From NCBI GenBank assembly GCA_022651245.1, contig JALCQM010000004.1, positions 26,308 through 90,307 on the forward strand: DNA of 64,000 nucleotides, given 5' to 3'. Below, piece after piece: positions 49,262 to 58,050 of the stretch. The position numbers and the translations under genes are program-made. The notes under the pieces were generated by a model. That model searched no databases. It was not told the DNA's origin and worked only from the letters and a program-made list of their open reading frames with translations. This DNA is from Lactobacillus sp. (lineage in GTDB: Bacteria; Bacillota; Bacilli; Lactobacillales; Lactobacillaceae). Every line of letters starts with the position of its first letter. The stretch's first letter is position 1.

Positions 49262-51916
49262 ATGACCGATCACCCAGCGTATTCCCAAAGCAAAGAGGAA
49301 ATCTTGGAAACGACCAAGACGGATCTCAATGCTGGTTTGAGTGCCCAAGAAGCACAGGCGCGTTTGGCCCAAAACGGCCCTAACGCCTTAGCCAAGGGCG
49401 AAAAGAAGACGTTAGTGCAACGCTTCTTAGATCAGTTCAAAGACTTCATGATCATTGTGTTGTTGGTCGCGGCTTTGATCGCCGGCTTCGTGGTTCACGA
49501 ATGGGCCGATGCCGGGATCATTTTGGCCGTGGTGATCCTTAACGCGATCTTTGGCGTGTTCCAGGAAAGTAAGGCTGAAGAGGCCATCGACGCCTTAGCC
49601 GAAATGGCGACGCCAGATGCGCACGTGCGCCGCGGCGGTCAAGTCGTGACGATCCCCAGTTCTGAACTGGTCGTTGGCGACATCGTTTTGGTCGAAGCCG
49701 GGGATGTGGTGCCGGCAGACATGCGCTGGTTGGAAAGTGCGAACCTGAAAATCGAAGAGTCTGCGTTGACCGGGGAATCCGTGCCGGTGGAAAAAGACGT
49801 GGCGACCTTGTCTGGCGATAAAGTCGGCATCGGTGATCGTACCAATATGGGCTTCATGAACAGTAACATCACTTACGGCCGTGGCGTTGGGGTGGTCGTG
49901 GCGACGGGGATGGCGACCGAGGTTGGGCGCATCGCTGGCATGATCAATGCCGCAGAAGAAACCACCACCCCGTTACAAGAAAACCTCAGCCAGCTCGGGA
50001 AGAGCCTGACGATCATGATCCTAGTGATCGCGGCCATCGTGTTTGGGGTCGGGTTGTGGCGCGGTGCCGCAAGCCTGCCAGAAATGTTTTTGACTGCGAT
50101 TTCCTTGGCTGTGGCCGCGATTCCAGAAGGCTTGCCGGCGATCGTGACGATCATTTTGGCCTTAGGCACGCAAAAAATGGCCAAGCGGAATGCCCTGGTC
50201 CGCAAGTTGCCCGCCGTGGAAACGTTAGGTTCCACGGAAATCATCGCTTCAGATAAAACCGGGACCTTGACGCAAAACAAGATGACCGTCGAAAAGGTCT
50301 ACTATGATGGCCAGCTCCACGATGCCCTCAACGGGGTGCAAAGCGAGAACCCGTTGCTGGAGATCATGACGTTCGCCAATGATACCCAGGTCCAAGAAGA
50401 CGGTACGATGCTCGGGGACCCGACGGAAACCGCCTTGGTGGCTTATGGTCAGACCCAGCAGTTCGACTTGCCGTCAGCGTTGGCAGCCAAGCCGCGGGTT
50501 TCAGAAGTGCCATTCGATTCCGAGCGTAAGCTGATGACCACTATCCATCAGCTTGCTGACGGCCGCTTTTTCGTGGCCACCAAAGGGGCACCAGATCAGT
50601 TGTTGAAGCGTGTGACTCAGATTGCCACCGGTGATGCGGCACGGCCGTTCACCGATGCGGACCGCGATGCCATTTTAGCGACCAATAAGCAACTGGCAAC
50701 GCAAGCGCTGCGGGTTTTGGGGATGGCCTATAAGCTCATCGAGGCGGTACCGGCTACAGTGGATACGGATACCGTGGAGCACGAGCTGGTTTTCGCCGGC
50801 TTAGTCGGGATGATCGATCCAGAGCGGCCAGAAGCGGCTGATGCCGTCGCGGCGGCGAAGGCAGCTGGAATCCGGCCGATGATGATCACCGGGGACCACC
50901 AAGACACTGCTGAAGCGATCGCCGGGCGCTTAGGCATCATCACCCCTGGGGACGACGCTGCCGTGATCACCGGTGCGCAACTCGACGCGCAGTCTGATGA
51001 AGAGTTCGACCGCAACGTTGAAAAGTATAGCGTCTATGCCCGCGTCGCGCCGGAACACAAGGTACGGATCGTGAATGCCTGGCAAAAACGTGGCAAAGTG
51101 GTCGCGATGACCGGTGACGGGGTCAACGACGCGCCGGCTTTAAAGGCAGCGGATATCGGAATCGGGATGGGGATCACTGGGACAGAAGTGTCCAAGGGGG
51201 CCTCAGACATGGTGCTGGCCGACGATAATTTTTCCACCATTGTCACCGCTGTCGAAGAAGGCCGTAAGGTGTTCTCCAACATTCAAAAGAGTATCCAGTA
51301 CCTGTTATCTGCGAACTTAGGGGAAGTCTTGACCTTGTTCATGATGACCATGTTGGGTTGGGATATTCTAGCCCCAGTGCACATCCTGTGGATCAACTTG
51401 GTCACTGATACCTTCCCAGCAATTGCTTTAGGGGTCGAACCGACCGAACCTGGGATTATGAAGCAAAAGCCGCGCGGGCGTAAATCCAACTTCTTCTCGG
51501 GTGGTGTCGGCCAAGCTGTCATTTGGCAAGGGATTCTGGAAGGCGCGTTGACGCTAGGCGTGTACTTCATCGGTATCACTTGGCCGATCCACACCACGCA
51601 AGCGGCAATCCATGCCGATGCGTTGACTATGGCATATGCAACTTTGGGCTTGATCCAGCTGTTCCACGCCTTCAACGTCAAGTCCGTGCACCAAAGCTTG
51701 TTTACCGTCGGCTTGTTCCGCAACCGGGCCTTCAACTGGGCAATCTTAGCTAGCTTCATCTTGTTGGCAGTCACCATCTTAGTGCCAGGCTTCAACGGCT
51801 TATTCCATGTGACCAGTCTCGACTGGCATCAATGGGCTGTTGTACTCGGTGCCGGCTTCGCGATTATCCTGATCGTCGAAGTGGTTAAATTTATCCAGCG
51901 GCGAACACACCGCTAA
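49262..51916 (+). CDS. P-type cation ATPase, Mn/Ca exporter type
   Basis: An 884-residue P2-type ATPase. Motifs: ALTGES, PEGLPAIVTI in the M4 ion site, the phosphorylated aspartate in SDKTGTLTQNKM, TGDHQDTAEAIAGRLGI, and GDGVNDAPALKAADIGI. The N-terminal cation-ATPase domain starts SKEEILETTKTDLNAGLS. Ten membrane segments are expected. It looks like a calcium pump, but the manganese riboswitch ahead suggests Mn2+ export, as shown for YoaB of Lactococcus. Single gene with its own terminator. Confidence 0.92.
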   Translation: MTDHPAYSQSKEEILETTKTDLNAGLSAQEAQARLAQNGPNALAKGEKKTLVQRFLDQFKDFMIIVLLVAALIAGFVVHEWADAGIILAVVILNAIFGVFQESKAEEAIDALAEMATPDAHVRRGGQVVTIPSSELVVGDIVLVEAGDVVPADMRWLESANLKIEESALTGESVPVEKDVATLSGDKVGIGDRTNMGFMNSNITYGRGVGVVVATGMATEVGRIAGMINAAEETTTPLQENLSQLGKSLTIMILVIAAIVFGVGLWRGAASLPEMFLTAISLAVAAIPEGLPAIVTIILALGTQKMAKRNALVRKLPAVETLGSTEIIASDKTGTLTQNKMTVEKVYYDGQLHDALNGVQSENPLLEIMTFANDTQVQEDGTMLGDPTETALVAYGQTQQFDLPSALAAKPRVSEVPFDSERKLMTTIHQLADGRFFVATKGAPDQLLKRVTQIATGDAARPFTDADRDAILATNKQLATQALRVLGMAYKLIEAVPATVDTDTVEHELVFAGLVGMIDPERPEAADAVAAAKAAGIRPMMITGDHQDTAEAIAGRLGIITPGDDAAVITGAQLDAQSDEEFDRNVEKYSVYARVAPEHKVRIVNAWQKRGKVVAMTGDGVNDAPALKAADIGIGMGITGTEVSKGASDMVLADDNFSTIVTAVEEGRKVFSNIQKSIQYLLSANLGEVLTLFMMTMLGWDILAPVHILWINLVTDTFPAIALGVEPTEPGIMKQKPRGRKSNFFSGGVGQAVIWQGILEGALTLGVYFIGITWPIHTTQAAIHADALTMAYATLGLIQLFHAFNVKSVHQSLFTVGLFRNRAFNWAILASFILLAVTILVPGFNGLFHVTSLDWHQWAVVLGAGFAIILIVEVVKFIQRRTHR

Positions 51917-51921
51917 TACTG

Positions 51922-51946
51922 AAAGCCTCCATGATGGGGGCTTTTT
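51922..51946 (+). terminator. Terminator after the P-type ATPase
   Basis: AAAGCCTCC, loop ATGA, TGGGGGCTTT, then TT. A compact intrinsic terminator. Confidence 0.85.
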
Positions 51947-52001
51947 GAGTGGGTAGAACAACTGAGCTGATCTTCAATCTGGCGGTGGCGCCGGTTGTTG
52001 G

Positions 52002-52029
52002 TGGACAAACCGATGAAACGTCTTATAAT
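52002..52029 (+). promoter_or_regulatory. Promoter of the TPP-controlled gene
   Basis: TGGACA (52002-52007), 16 bases, TATAAT (52024-52029), ahead of the riboswitch. Confidence 0.65.
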
Positions 52030-52045
52030 AAAAGTAATTGAATCG

Positions 52046-52126
52046 CGACTTAGGGGTGCTGCAAGGCTGAGACGGGCAACCGAACCCTGGAACCTGACAA
52101 CGTTAAACCGTGCGTAGGAAAAGTCG
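52046..52126 (+). promoter_or_regulatory. Thiamine pyrophosphate riboswitch (THI element)
   Basis: Closing stem CGACTT (52046-52051) with AAGTCG (52121-52126). Conserved parts GGGGTGC, GGCTGAGA, ACCCTGGAACCTGA and TGCGTAGG are all present in order. The terminator follows directly, so binding of TPP would stop transcription. Confidence 0.93.
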
Positions 52127-52140
52127 TGGTGAATTGGCAA

Positions 52141-52169
52141 CGTCTAAACGGTGGTTTAGGCGTTTTTTT
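52141..52169 (+). terminator. Terminator of the TPP riboswitch
   Basis: CGTCTAAAC (52141-52149) pairs with GTTTAGGCG (52154-52162), then TTTTTTT. It is the expression platform of the THI element. Confidence 0.88.
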
Positions 52170-52200
52170 GTCGCTTGAGCAGGAAAGTAGGGGAAATTCG

Positions 52201-52953
52201 ATGACAAGAACCGTATTAGTGACAGGCAGTAGCCGTGGTTTAGGCGAGGAGATCGCGCGACAGTTCGGCGTACAAGGCTACCAGGTGGTCGTGAACTATT
52301 TTCAGCATCCAGAAGCCGCTGAAGCTGTGGTGGCAGCGATCGGTACCAACCACGCCGTCGCGTTGCAGGCCGATGTCCGTGACCGCGCGCAGGTCGATGC
52401 CATGGTGACCGCGGCACAAGAACGTTTTGGCACGATCGATGTCTTGGTGAACAACGCACTGGTCGGCTTCAAGTTCGACCCGACTGTTCAAAAAAAGTTC
52501 GCCCAGCTCACTTGGGCAGACTATCAAGCCCAACTCACCGGCACGCTAGAAGGGGCCTTCAATGTCACGCAAAGCGTGTTGCCACTAATGCAGGCGCAAC
52601 ACGTCGGACGGGTGATCAACATCGGCACCAACCTCTTCCAGAATCCGGTGGTAGCCTACCACGAATACACGACGGCCAAGGCGGCACTGTTAGGCTTTTC
52701 GCGTAACTTAGCTGTGGAGCTTGGCAAAGAAGGCATCACGGTCAATATGGTATCGGGTGGCCTACTAGAAACGACGGATGCCAGCGCTGTCACCACGCCA
52801 GAGGTGTTTGCCATGATCGCGCAAGGCACGCCACTTGGTAAGGTAACCACACCGAAGGATGTTGCTGGCATGGTGACGTATTTGGGTTCCGAGCAGGCCG
52901 GTGGTATCACCGGGCAAAACATCACCGTGGATGGTGGGCTGACGATGAACTAA
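52201..52953 (+). CDS. Short-chain dehydrogenase/reductase (FabG-like)
   Basis: A 250-residue enzyme from ATG 52201. Cofactor motif TGSSRGLGEEIARQF (TGxxxGxG) suits NAD(P)H. NNALVGF replaces the usual NNAG. Catalytic Tyr-x-x-x-Lys is in HEYTTAKAAL; the preceding Ser is not obvious (INIGTNLFQ), where many SDRs have INISS. It is annotated in relatives as 3-oxoacyl-ACP reductase. A TPP riboswitch in front suggests a thiamine-related role instead of fatty-acid synthesis. Confidence 0.88.
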   Translation: MTRTVLVTGSSRGLGEEIARQFGVQGYQVVVNYFQHPEAAEAVVAAIGTNHAVALQADVRDRAQVDAMVTAAQERFGTIDVLVNNALVGFKFDPTVQKKFAQLTWADYQAQLTGTLEGAFNVTQSVLPLMQAQHVGRVINIGTNLFQNPVVAYHEYTTAKAALLGFSRNLAVELGKEGITVNMVSGGLLETTDASAVTTPEVFAMIAQGTPLGKVTTPKDVAGMVTYLGSEQAGGITGQNITVDGGLTMN

Positions 52954-52959
52954 GTTGTA

Positions 52960-52996
52960 GGGTGGCTGGTTATGCTTAAACCGGTCACCCTTTTTT
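52960..52996 (+). terminator. Terminator after the SDR gene
   Basis: GGGTGGCTGGTT (52960-52971) pairs with AACCGGTCACCC (52979-52990, with G-U pairs), followed by TTTTTT. Confidence 0.88.
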
Positions 52997-53057
52997 GAGA
53001 GCGAAGTCTGTTGATTTGTGCTAAATCTGCAATATTTTGCAGTATTGCGTAATTTAA

Positions 53058-53107
53058 TTGCCTCAGTTCTCAGCAATATGCTATAAGTATTTTAGCAAGC
53101 GCTTACA
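53058..53107 (+). promoter_or_regulatory. Promoter with cre-like operator
   Basis: TTGCCT (53058-53063), 18 bases, TATAAG (53082-53087). At the expected start lies AGCAAGCGCTTACA (53094-53107), nearly identical to the CcpA cre consensus. LacI-family proteins other than CcpA, such as the one encoded at 55827, could also use it. Confidence 0.6.
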
Positions 53108-53197
53108 AAAAAGCTTGCTTTGGGTTGGCTACCCAATAAGTTGGTTTTTTCCGCACGCCACGCATCGTAATAATTTATACGAGAGGTGGCAATCGTT

Positions 53198-54460
53198 ATG
53201 CAAAAGACAGATTTGGAGAAGGTTATAGTAAGTCCTGATGAGACTGTTCAATCCAAGCGGCTACCATTACGTGTGCTTCTAAAAAAGATTGGCCCAAGTA
53301 TTATCTTAACTGGTATTGTTTTGGGGCCGGGATCCATCACCACTGCCGCGATGTTAGGCTCTAATTATGGTTATTCGATGTTGTGGCTACTGATCCCGAT
53401 CGCCTTCATGGGAATCGCCTTCATGATGACGACATATCGCGTTACAGTAATGACCGGCATGCCGACTATCGCGGCCATTCGTCATTTTTATGGTAAGTGG
53501 CCTGCGATACTCGTCGGTATTACCACATTCTTATCTTGTTTATTTTTTACTATCGGTAATATTTCCGGTACCGGTGCTGGATTCAATCTGATTTTTGGAA
53601 TAGATTGGCGGCTCGGTGCACTGATTATGATTGTTTTGATGTTGTATTGTTATTTCTCGCATGGTGTTTATGGCAAAATTGAGAAAATCTCCGGAATCTG
53701 CGTCTTGGCGATGATTGTTGCCTTTTATGCGACGCTTGTGGCCACCGGCGGCCCTGACTGGGGTCAAGTTGGTCATGGACTAACCCATTTTGCTGCACCA
53801 AGCGGTAGTCTAGTGGCAGCATTAGGATTCATCGCCACCAGCTGCTCGATTACTGCTAGCATGTATGGGACTTATCTGGGTGGTGAAAAAAAGTGGCGTA
53901 AGGAAGACTATTTCAACGGTGCGATGTTGGCTGACGCGGCTTCACATATTGTTGAAGTCGTCTTGATCAGCGGAGCAATCGTCTTAGTTGGGGCGATTGT
54001 ATTACACCCCACTATGGCTAAAATTACCAATAGCGCTGATTTGGCGCGTTTGATTCAGCCAATCATGGGCAATGCTGCTAATATCGTAATGGGGATTGCC
54101 TTGTTAGGTGCTGGCTTTGCCGCATTGTTAGGCAATACTCAGCGCGGGATGGTGTTTTTAAACGCTGGATTTGGTAAGGCGACTGGACTTGAAACGCGCA
54201 GTATTCGCTATGGAAGCTTGGCCATTTTAGCTAGTGCAGCAGTAGTCGCTTTCTTGTATGGAGGTTCGCCAGTACAGTTAATTTTTATTGCTAATGTTGC
54301 GACGTCAATTTCAACACCAGTGGCAGGATTATTCATCTGTCTATTGATTTTTCGCAAGGAAGTCAACCAAGATCAAGGCTATCGTCCGCCACGCTTGTTG
54401 CAAGTCGCGATGGTCGTCAGTTACCTATTTAATTTAGTCTTAATCCTATTCGCGTTCTAA
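53198..54460 (+). CDS. Nramp-like membrane transporter with altered metal site
   Basis: A 420-residue protein with about 11 membrane helices, starting at ATG 53198 behind GAGAGGTGG. The Nramp fold is seen (KKIGPSIILTGIVLGPGSITTAA, TYRVTVMTGMPTIAAIRHFYG). The DPGN motif of helix 1 is replaced by GSNY, so the metal-binding Asp and Asn are lost. The helix 6 motif is also unlike the usual MPHN. It may carry Mg2+ or an organic solute. Placed upstream of an aldolase gene and a LacI regulator, which favours an organic substrate. Confidence 0.8.
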   Translation: MQKTDLEKVIVSPDETVQSKRLPLRVLLKKIGPSIILTGIVLGPGSITTAAMLGSNYGYSMLWLLIPIAFMGIAFMMTTYRVTVMTGMPTIAAIRHFYGKWPAILVGITTFLSCLFFTIGNISGTGAGFNLIFGIDWRLGALIMIVLMLYCYFSHGVYGKIEKISGICVLAMIVAFYATLVATGGPDWGQVGHGLTHFAAPSGSLVAALGFIATSCSITASMYGTYLGGEKKWRKEDYFNGAMLADAASHIVEVVLISGAIVLVGAIVLHPTMAKITNSADLARLIQPIMGNAANIVMGIALLGAGFAALLGNTQRGMVFLNAGFGKATGLETRSIRYGSLAILASAAVVAFLYGGSPVQLIFIANVATSISTPVAGLFICLLIFRKEVNQDQGYRPPRLLQVAMVVSYLFNLVLILFAF

Positions 54461-54633
54461 GTGTAATACCAGAGCTTTGCAGCCCACAACAAGGTACCGT
54501 CGCCCACGATTTGTACGATGAATCGTGATGCGGCGGTATTTGGGTTACTGGGGAAGATCGTGTCTATTGTCCTCTGCAATGGTTTGCAGAAATATGATTG
54601 AAAATTAGTAAAACAACAATTTTATGTGGGAAT

Positions 54634-54658
54634 AGCGCATGGTGTTGTATGCGCTTTC
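54634..54658 (+). promoter_or_regulatory. Operator-like inverted repeat before the aldolase gene
   Basis: AGCGCAT (54634-54640), eight bases, ATGCGCT (54649-54655). The right arm ATGCGCTTTC recurs as ATGCGCTTCC before the LacI-type gene, so both are candidate sites for that regulator. The rest of 54461-54738 holds a long hairpin (54492-54532) after the transporter gene. Confidence 0.5.
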
Positions 54659-54738
54659 TCGAGATGATATAACTTACTCATCGAGAGGGTGTCAGCGCGC
54701 GCACCATATCGAATCAATAATTAAAGGAGCAATCTAAA

Positions 54739-55686
54739 ATGAGCAAAACAAAAACTTTCAATACTATCTTCCCAGCAATTTCGGTACCTTTTAACACTGA
54801 TGAGACCATTAATGAACCGTTATTGCGAAAGTACGTGCGCTGGTTAGCGAGTTTTGATGAGATTCAAGGATTAGTTGCTAATGGTCATACGGGTGAAGTT
54901 ACTGGCCTCACCCGCGCTGAACGCAAACGCGTGGTGGAAGTTTGTGCGGATGAGGTTGGTGATCAATTAACGATTGTTTCTGGGATTAATTGTGAGAACA
55001 CTAATGGCGCCATTGCAATGGCGCGAGATGCGAAAGAAGCTGGGGCGGATGCGATTCTGTTGATGCCACCTCACATGTGGTTACGTTTCGGCATGAATCC
55101 TGACGCCCCCTTCCAGTTCGTTAAGGATGTCGCAGATGGGGCGGATATCGACATCATTATTCATTTATATCCTGCAACTTCTAAGGCTTTTTATCCGGTC
55201 GAAACCTTGGAAAAAATGTATAACGAAATCGAGCATGTCAAATGCATTAAGATGGGAACTCGAGTGACTGCTATCTACGAGCATGATATTCGCTATTTAC
55301 GCGCACATTGCCCCGGGATTTCACTGATTACTTGCCATGACGAAACCTTATGTACCTCTTGGTTCCCAAAAATGGATGGTGCACTCATTGGTTTTGCCGG
55401 ATGCGTACCTGAGATCATCACCGCGGCATGGAAAGATTACAAGGCTAACGCGCCGATCAATACCTTACGTGCGCATGCTGATAAAATATATTATATTTCT
55501 CAAGCGATTTACGGTGGGGGTCAACCGTCTGGTGAAGCCCATGCTCGTCTGAAAGAAGCTTTGGTTCAACGTGGTATCTTTGACAATGGGCTGATGCGAA
55601 AGCCGGTACTGCCTTTGGATCAAGCACAAAAAGACTGGATCAAGGCCGGCCTTGATAAGAGCGGTGTCGGTCAAGTTAACTTGTAA
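54739..55686 (+). CDS. DapA/NanA-family aldolase
   Basis: A 315-residue TIM-barrel class I aldolase behind AAAGGAGC. Motifs: NGHTGEVTGLTRAERKRVVEVC (the GxxGE motif), the Tyr in IIHLYPATS and the Schiff-base Lys in HVKCIKMGTR. The second motif differs from true DapA, so it more likely splits or makes a 2-oxo acid such as a sugar acid. Downstream of the Nramp-like carrier and upstream of a LacI regulator. Confidence 0.87.
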   Translation: MSKTKTFNTIFPAISVPFNTDETINEPLLRKYVRWLASFDEIQGLVANGHTGEVTGLTRAERKRVVEVCADEVGDQLTIVSGINCENTNGAIAMARDAKEAGADAILLMPPHMWLRFGMNPDAPFQFVKDVADGADIDIIIHLYPATSKAFYPVETLEKMYNEIEHVKCIKMGTRVTAIYEHDIRYLRAHCPGISLITCHDETLCTSWFPKMDGALIGFAGCVPEIITAAWKDYKANAPINTLRAHADKIYYISQAIYGGGQPSGEAHARLKEALVQRGIFDNGLMRKPVLPLDQAQKDWIKAGLDKSGVGQVNL

Positions 55687-55770
55687 GTACGTGGTGTGCG
55701 AGTGACCAACTTATCTCAGCCATTTCGAGCAGAGGATAAAACCTCTGTTTTTATGTTTGTATGGTAGTGA

Positions 55771-55795
55771 ATGCGCTTCCTCTGGGTGCTATAAT
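55771..55795 (+). promoter_or_regulatory. Promoter and operator-like motif of the LacI-type gene
   Basis: ATGCGCTTCC (55771-55780) lies just upstream of TATAAT (55790-55795). It matches the motif before the aldolase gene, suggesting autoregulation. Confidence 0.5.
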
Positions 55796-55826
55796 AACGA
55801 CAAACGATTGTAGAAAGGTGACTATT

Positions 55827-56825
55827 ATGGCAACTCTCAAGGACGTGGCAGCTATGGCGAGTGTTGATGTCAGCACAGTTTCACGTGCACTTAACAATAA
55901 AGCCTATGTGCATCCGGATACTAAGAGACGCATTATGAAAGCAGTCAAAGCGCTGGGGTATTCGCCAAACCTCGTTGCCAAGAGCTTGCGCCAGGGTAAG
56001 CGTAAAACCATTGGGGTTGTGGTCCCTAGTATCAACATTTCAATCTTTGGCGAAATCGTTCAAGGTATGGAAGAACAGGCCCGCCGTGATGGATACAGTA
56101 TTTTGATCAGCAATACAATGGACGATCCTGTTGTTGAGCGCGATTGTTTGCAACGGATGCGTACGGGGTTAGTCGATGGGATCGTCATCGCTGCAACTGG
56201 TCAAAACACACGATTGTTAGCTGATATTGCTTCGGAAAATATTACTGTTATTCAAGTTGTGCGTAGTATCAGTCATCAATTTGATTGCGTGGTTGCTGAC
56301 TATTATCGTTGTGGCTACGAGGCAACGGCCTATCTAATTAAGTGTGGCTGTCGACACATTGGATTAATTAACGGTCGTAGCGATATGCAACCTTATCAGG
56401 AACGTTATCAAGGATATAAAAAGGCTGTCGCCAAAGCGGGTTTACTAGAGCATGTGATTGAGGCTTCAAAAGATGGTAGTCAATACTTTGAAGACGGTTA
56501 TCAATCCACGCGTGAGTTACTACATGCTGTGCCGGCCCTTGATGCCATAATGGTTGCTACTGACTTACAAGGGCTTGGTGCAATTCGAGCAATCAAGAAG
56601 GCGGGTCTAACGACACCTGAAAATATCCGGGTAATTAGCCTTACCGGCCATCCTATTGGGGCGACATTGGAAACCGCAATGACATCAATGCAGGTTCCGT
56701 CGCGTGAAATGGGTGAGTGTACCACAAAGTTGATGATTGAGCGTATTGAGAACGGTGACCATACTTCAGTACGACATCAACAGATTGTTTTTGATACCAT
56801 GTTGATTTCGCGCGAAACGACATGA
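55827..56825 (+). CDS. LacI/GalR-family regulator
   Basis: A 332-residue protein from ATG 55827 behind AAAGGTGAC. The HTH (TLKDVAAMASVDVSTVSRALNN, then KAYVHPDTKRRIMKAVKALGYSPN) and the periplasmic-binding-like domain (KTIGVVVPSINISIFGEIVQGMEEQA) are complete. Probably controls the transporter and aldolase genes through the ATGCGCTT motifs, with an unknown small inducer. Confidence 0.92.
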   Translation: MATLKDVAAMASVDVSTVSRALNNKAYVHPDTKRRIMKAVKALGYSPNLVAKSLRQGKRKTIGVVVPSINISIFGEIVQGMEEQARRDGYSILISNTMDDPVVERDCLQRMRTGLVDGIVIAATGQNTRLLADIASENITVIQVVRSISHQFDCVVADYYRCGYEATAYLIKCGCRHIGLINGRSDMQPYQERYQGYKKAVAKAGLLEHVIEASKDGSQYFEDGYQSTRELLHAVPALDAIMVATDLQGLGAIRAIKKAGLTTPENIRVISLTGHPIGATLETAMTSMQVPSREMGECTTKLMIERIENGDHTSVRHQQIVFDTMLISRETT

Positions 56826-56858
56826 GGTGGGCCGTATAAGGCCAAACTGATACGTAAA

Positions 56859-56886
56859 GAAGACGATCACGTTTGTGGTCGTCTTC
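56859..56886. terminator. Terminator between converging genes
   Basis: GAAGACGATCAC (56859-56870), loop GTTT, GTGGTCGTCTTC (56875-56886). It lies between the LacI-type gene and the leftward gene ending at 56953. Confidence 0.75.
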
Positions 56887-56952
56887 TTGCTGTAAACGGT
56901 ACGAGATATTCCGTGCCTTGATATTTGATTCCGTTGAATCCGGTCGTCCCGA

Positions 56953-57327
56953 TCACGCCGGCCGGGCTTGTCTGGTGCCAAAGTCTTCAGGCCATAAGAC
57001 CAAATTGGTGTCTTCTGGATCGATTGCCACCGCAGCCAGCGTTGGTAGCTGGGTGCAAAGTTGCGTCCACTGCGGGCGGGTAACCGGGAGGTAGTGCGCG
57101 CTCCCGGCGGCGGTGAGTTTGGTGTCGTCTGTGTATAGGGGTAAGTAGTGGCGTTCATCGAGTCCGGTCAGCATCATGATTTCTAACTTGCCTGTATCGT
57201 CGTAACGTACGGGTAGCAACAAGACTTGGGTTTGCAGTTGGGTCATCAAGGCTTGGATTTTGGTGTCTGTCGGGTCTGCAGCAGTTGCGGTCAAAATTGC
57301 CATGAATTCGTTATGTGTGATAGTCAT
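56953..57327 (-). CDS. SseB-like hypothetical protein
   Basis: A 124-residue protein from ATG 57327 behind ATGGAGGG on the minus strand. TQVLLLPVRYDDTGKLEIMMLTGLDERHYLPLYTD resembles the SseB N-terminal domain. Function unknown. Confidence 0.7.
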   Translation of the reverse strand: MTITHNEFMAILTATAADPTDTKIQALMTQLQTQVLLLPVRYDDTGKLEIMMLTGLDERHYLPLYTDDTKLTAAGSAHYLPVTRPQWTQLCTQLPTLAAVAIDPEDTNLVLWPEDFGTRQARPA

Positions 57328-57602
57328 TAGGCATCCCTCCATGTTTGGGTAACGAGTTAATAAACCTAGATTAGGCAGTTTGGCTTAAAGCAACCCTAAA
57401 TCGGCGTGATGTTTTTGTGACGATTTTTAGCGCAAAAACTATAATCTGCTTGTGAGCGGACGTAGAATGACATTTAATGCACGCGATTTTTTGAGGTGGG
57501 CTCAGCGCAGCCACGCGCTTCAAGGCAGGTTCTCAGTCCGAGACATTGTGTCAGCAAGTCTAAAGAATTTTTGGTAAACTAGGACAATACGGAGGAATAG
57601 TG

Positions 57603-58040
57603 ATGAATAAAAATCAACAAAAATTTGCACGCTATGCGCAATTGATCAACCAGATCGTGACGGACACTGAGGCGGAACAAGACGAGATGAGCCCGAAGTT
57701 CGAAGCCTTGAAAGCGGCCGAAGAAGCGGGGACGATCGCTGATTTTGACGCGGAAGCCTATGCGACGACCAAGACGCTGTTTGCGGCAGGCACGGCACAT
57801 TATCAGAAGATGCTCGAACAACTAGAGGCGGCGCAAGCACCGGCGCGCTTATTGGGCAACCACAAATTACTGACGGGGGCCTTTCGCGACTTCACGTTAG
57901 GCTGCGAGGCGATGCTGGCAAGTTTGCACGAGACCCCGGCAGATTTCGATGCGACCGCTTTTGATGCCGCCGAGGCCACTCAAGATGCCGCGACGACCAA
58001 GTTGATGAAACATATCCAAAAGATTACGGCGATGGGCTGA
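57603..58040 (+). CDS. Helical protein upstream of the ABC operon (YlbF-like)
   Basis: A 145-residue all-helical acidic protein. ATG 57603 lies seven bases after GGAGG.  It reads KFARYAQLINQIVTDTEAEQ, then KTLFAAGTAHYQKMLEQLEAAQ and may belong to the YlbF/YmcA type of small helical proteins, but this is weak. It ends ten bases before the binding-protein gene, so they are probably co-transcribed. Confidence 0.7.
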   Translation: MNKNQQKFARYAQLINQIVTDTEAEQDEMSPKFEALKAAEEAGTIADFDAEAYATTKTLFAAGTAHYQKMLEQLEAAQAPARLLGNHKLLTGAFRDFTLGCEAMLASLHETPADFDATAFDAAEATQDAATTKLMKHIQKITAMG

Positions 58041-58050
58041 GGGGCGCAAA

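Noticed and set aside
57343-57602. A T-box leader for the TrpXYZ-type operon
   Set aside because: The conserved T-box antiterminator sequence and specifier arrangement are not visible. I see only promoter-like AT-rich motifs here.
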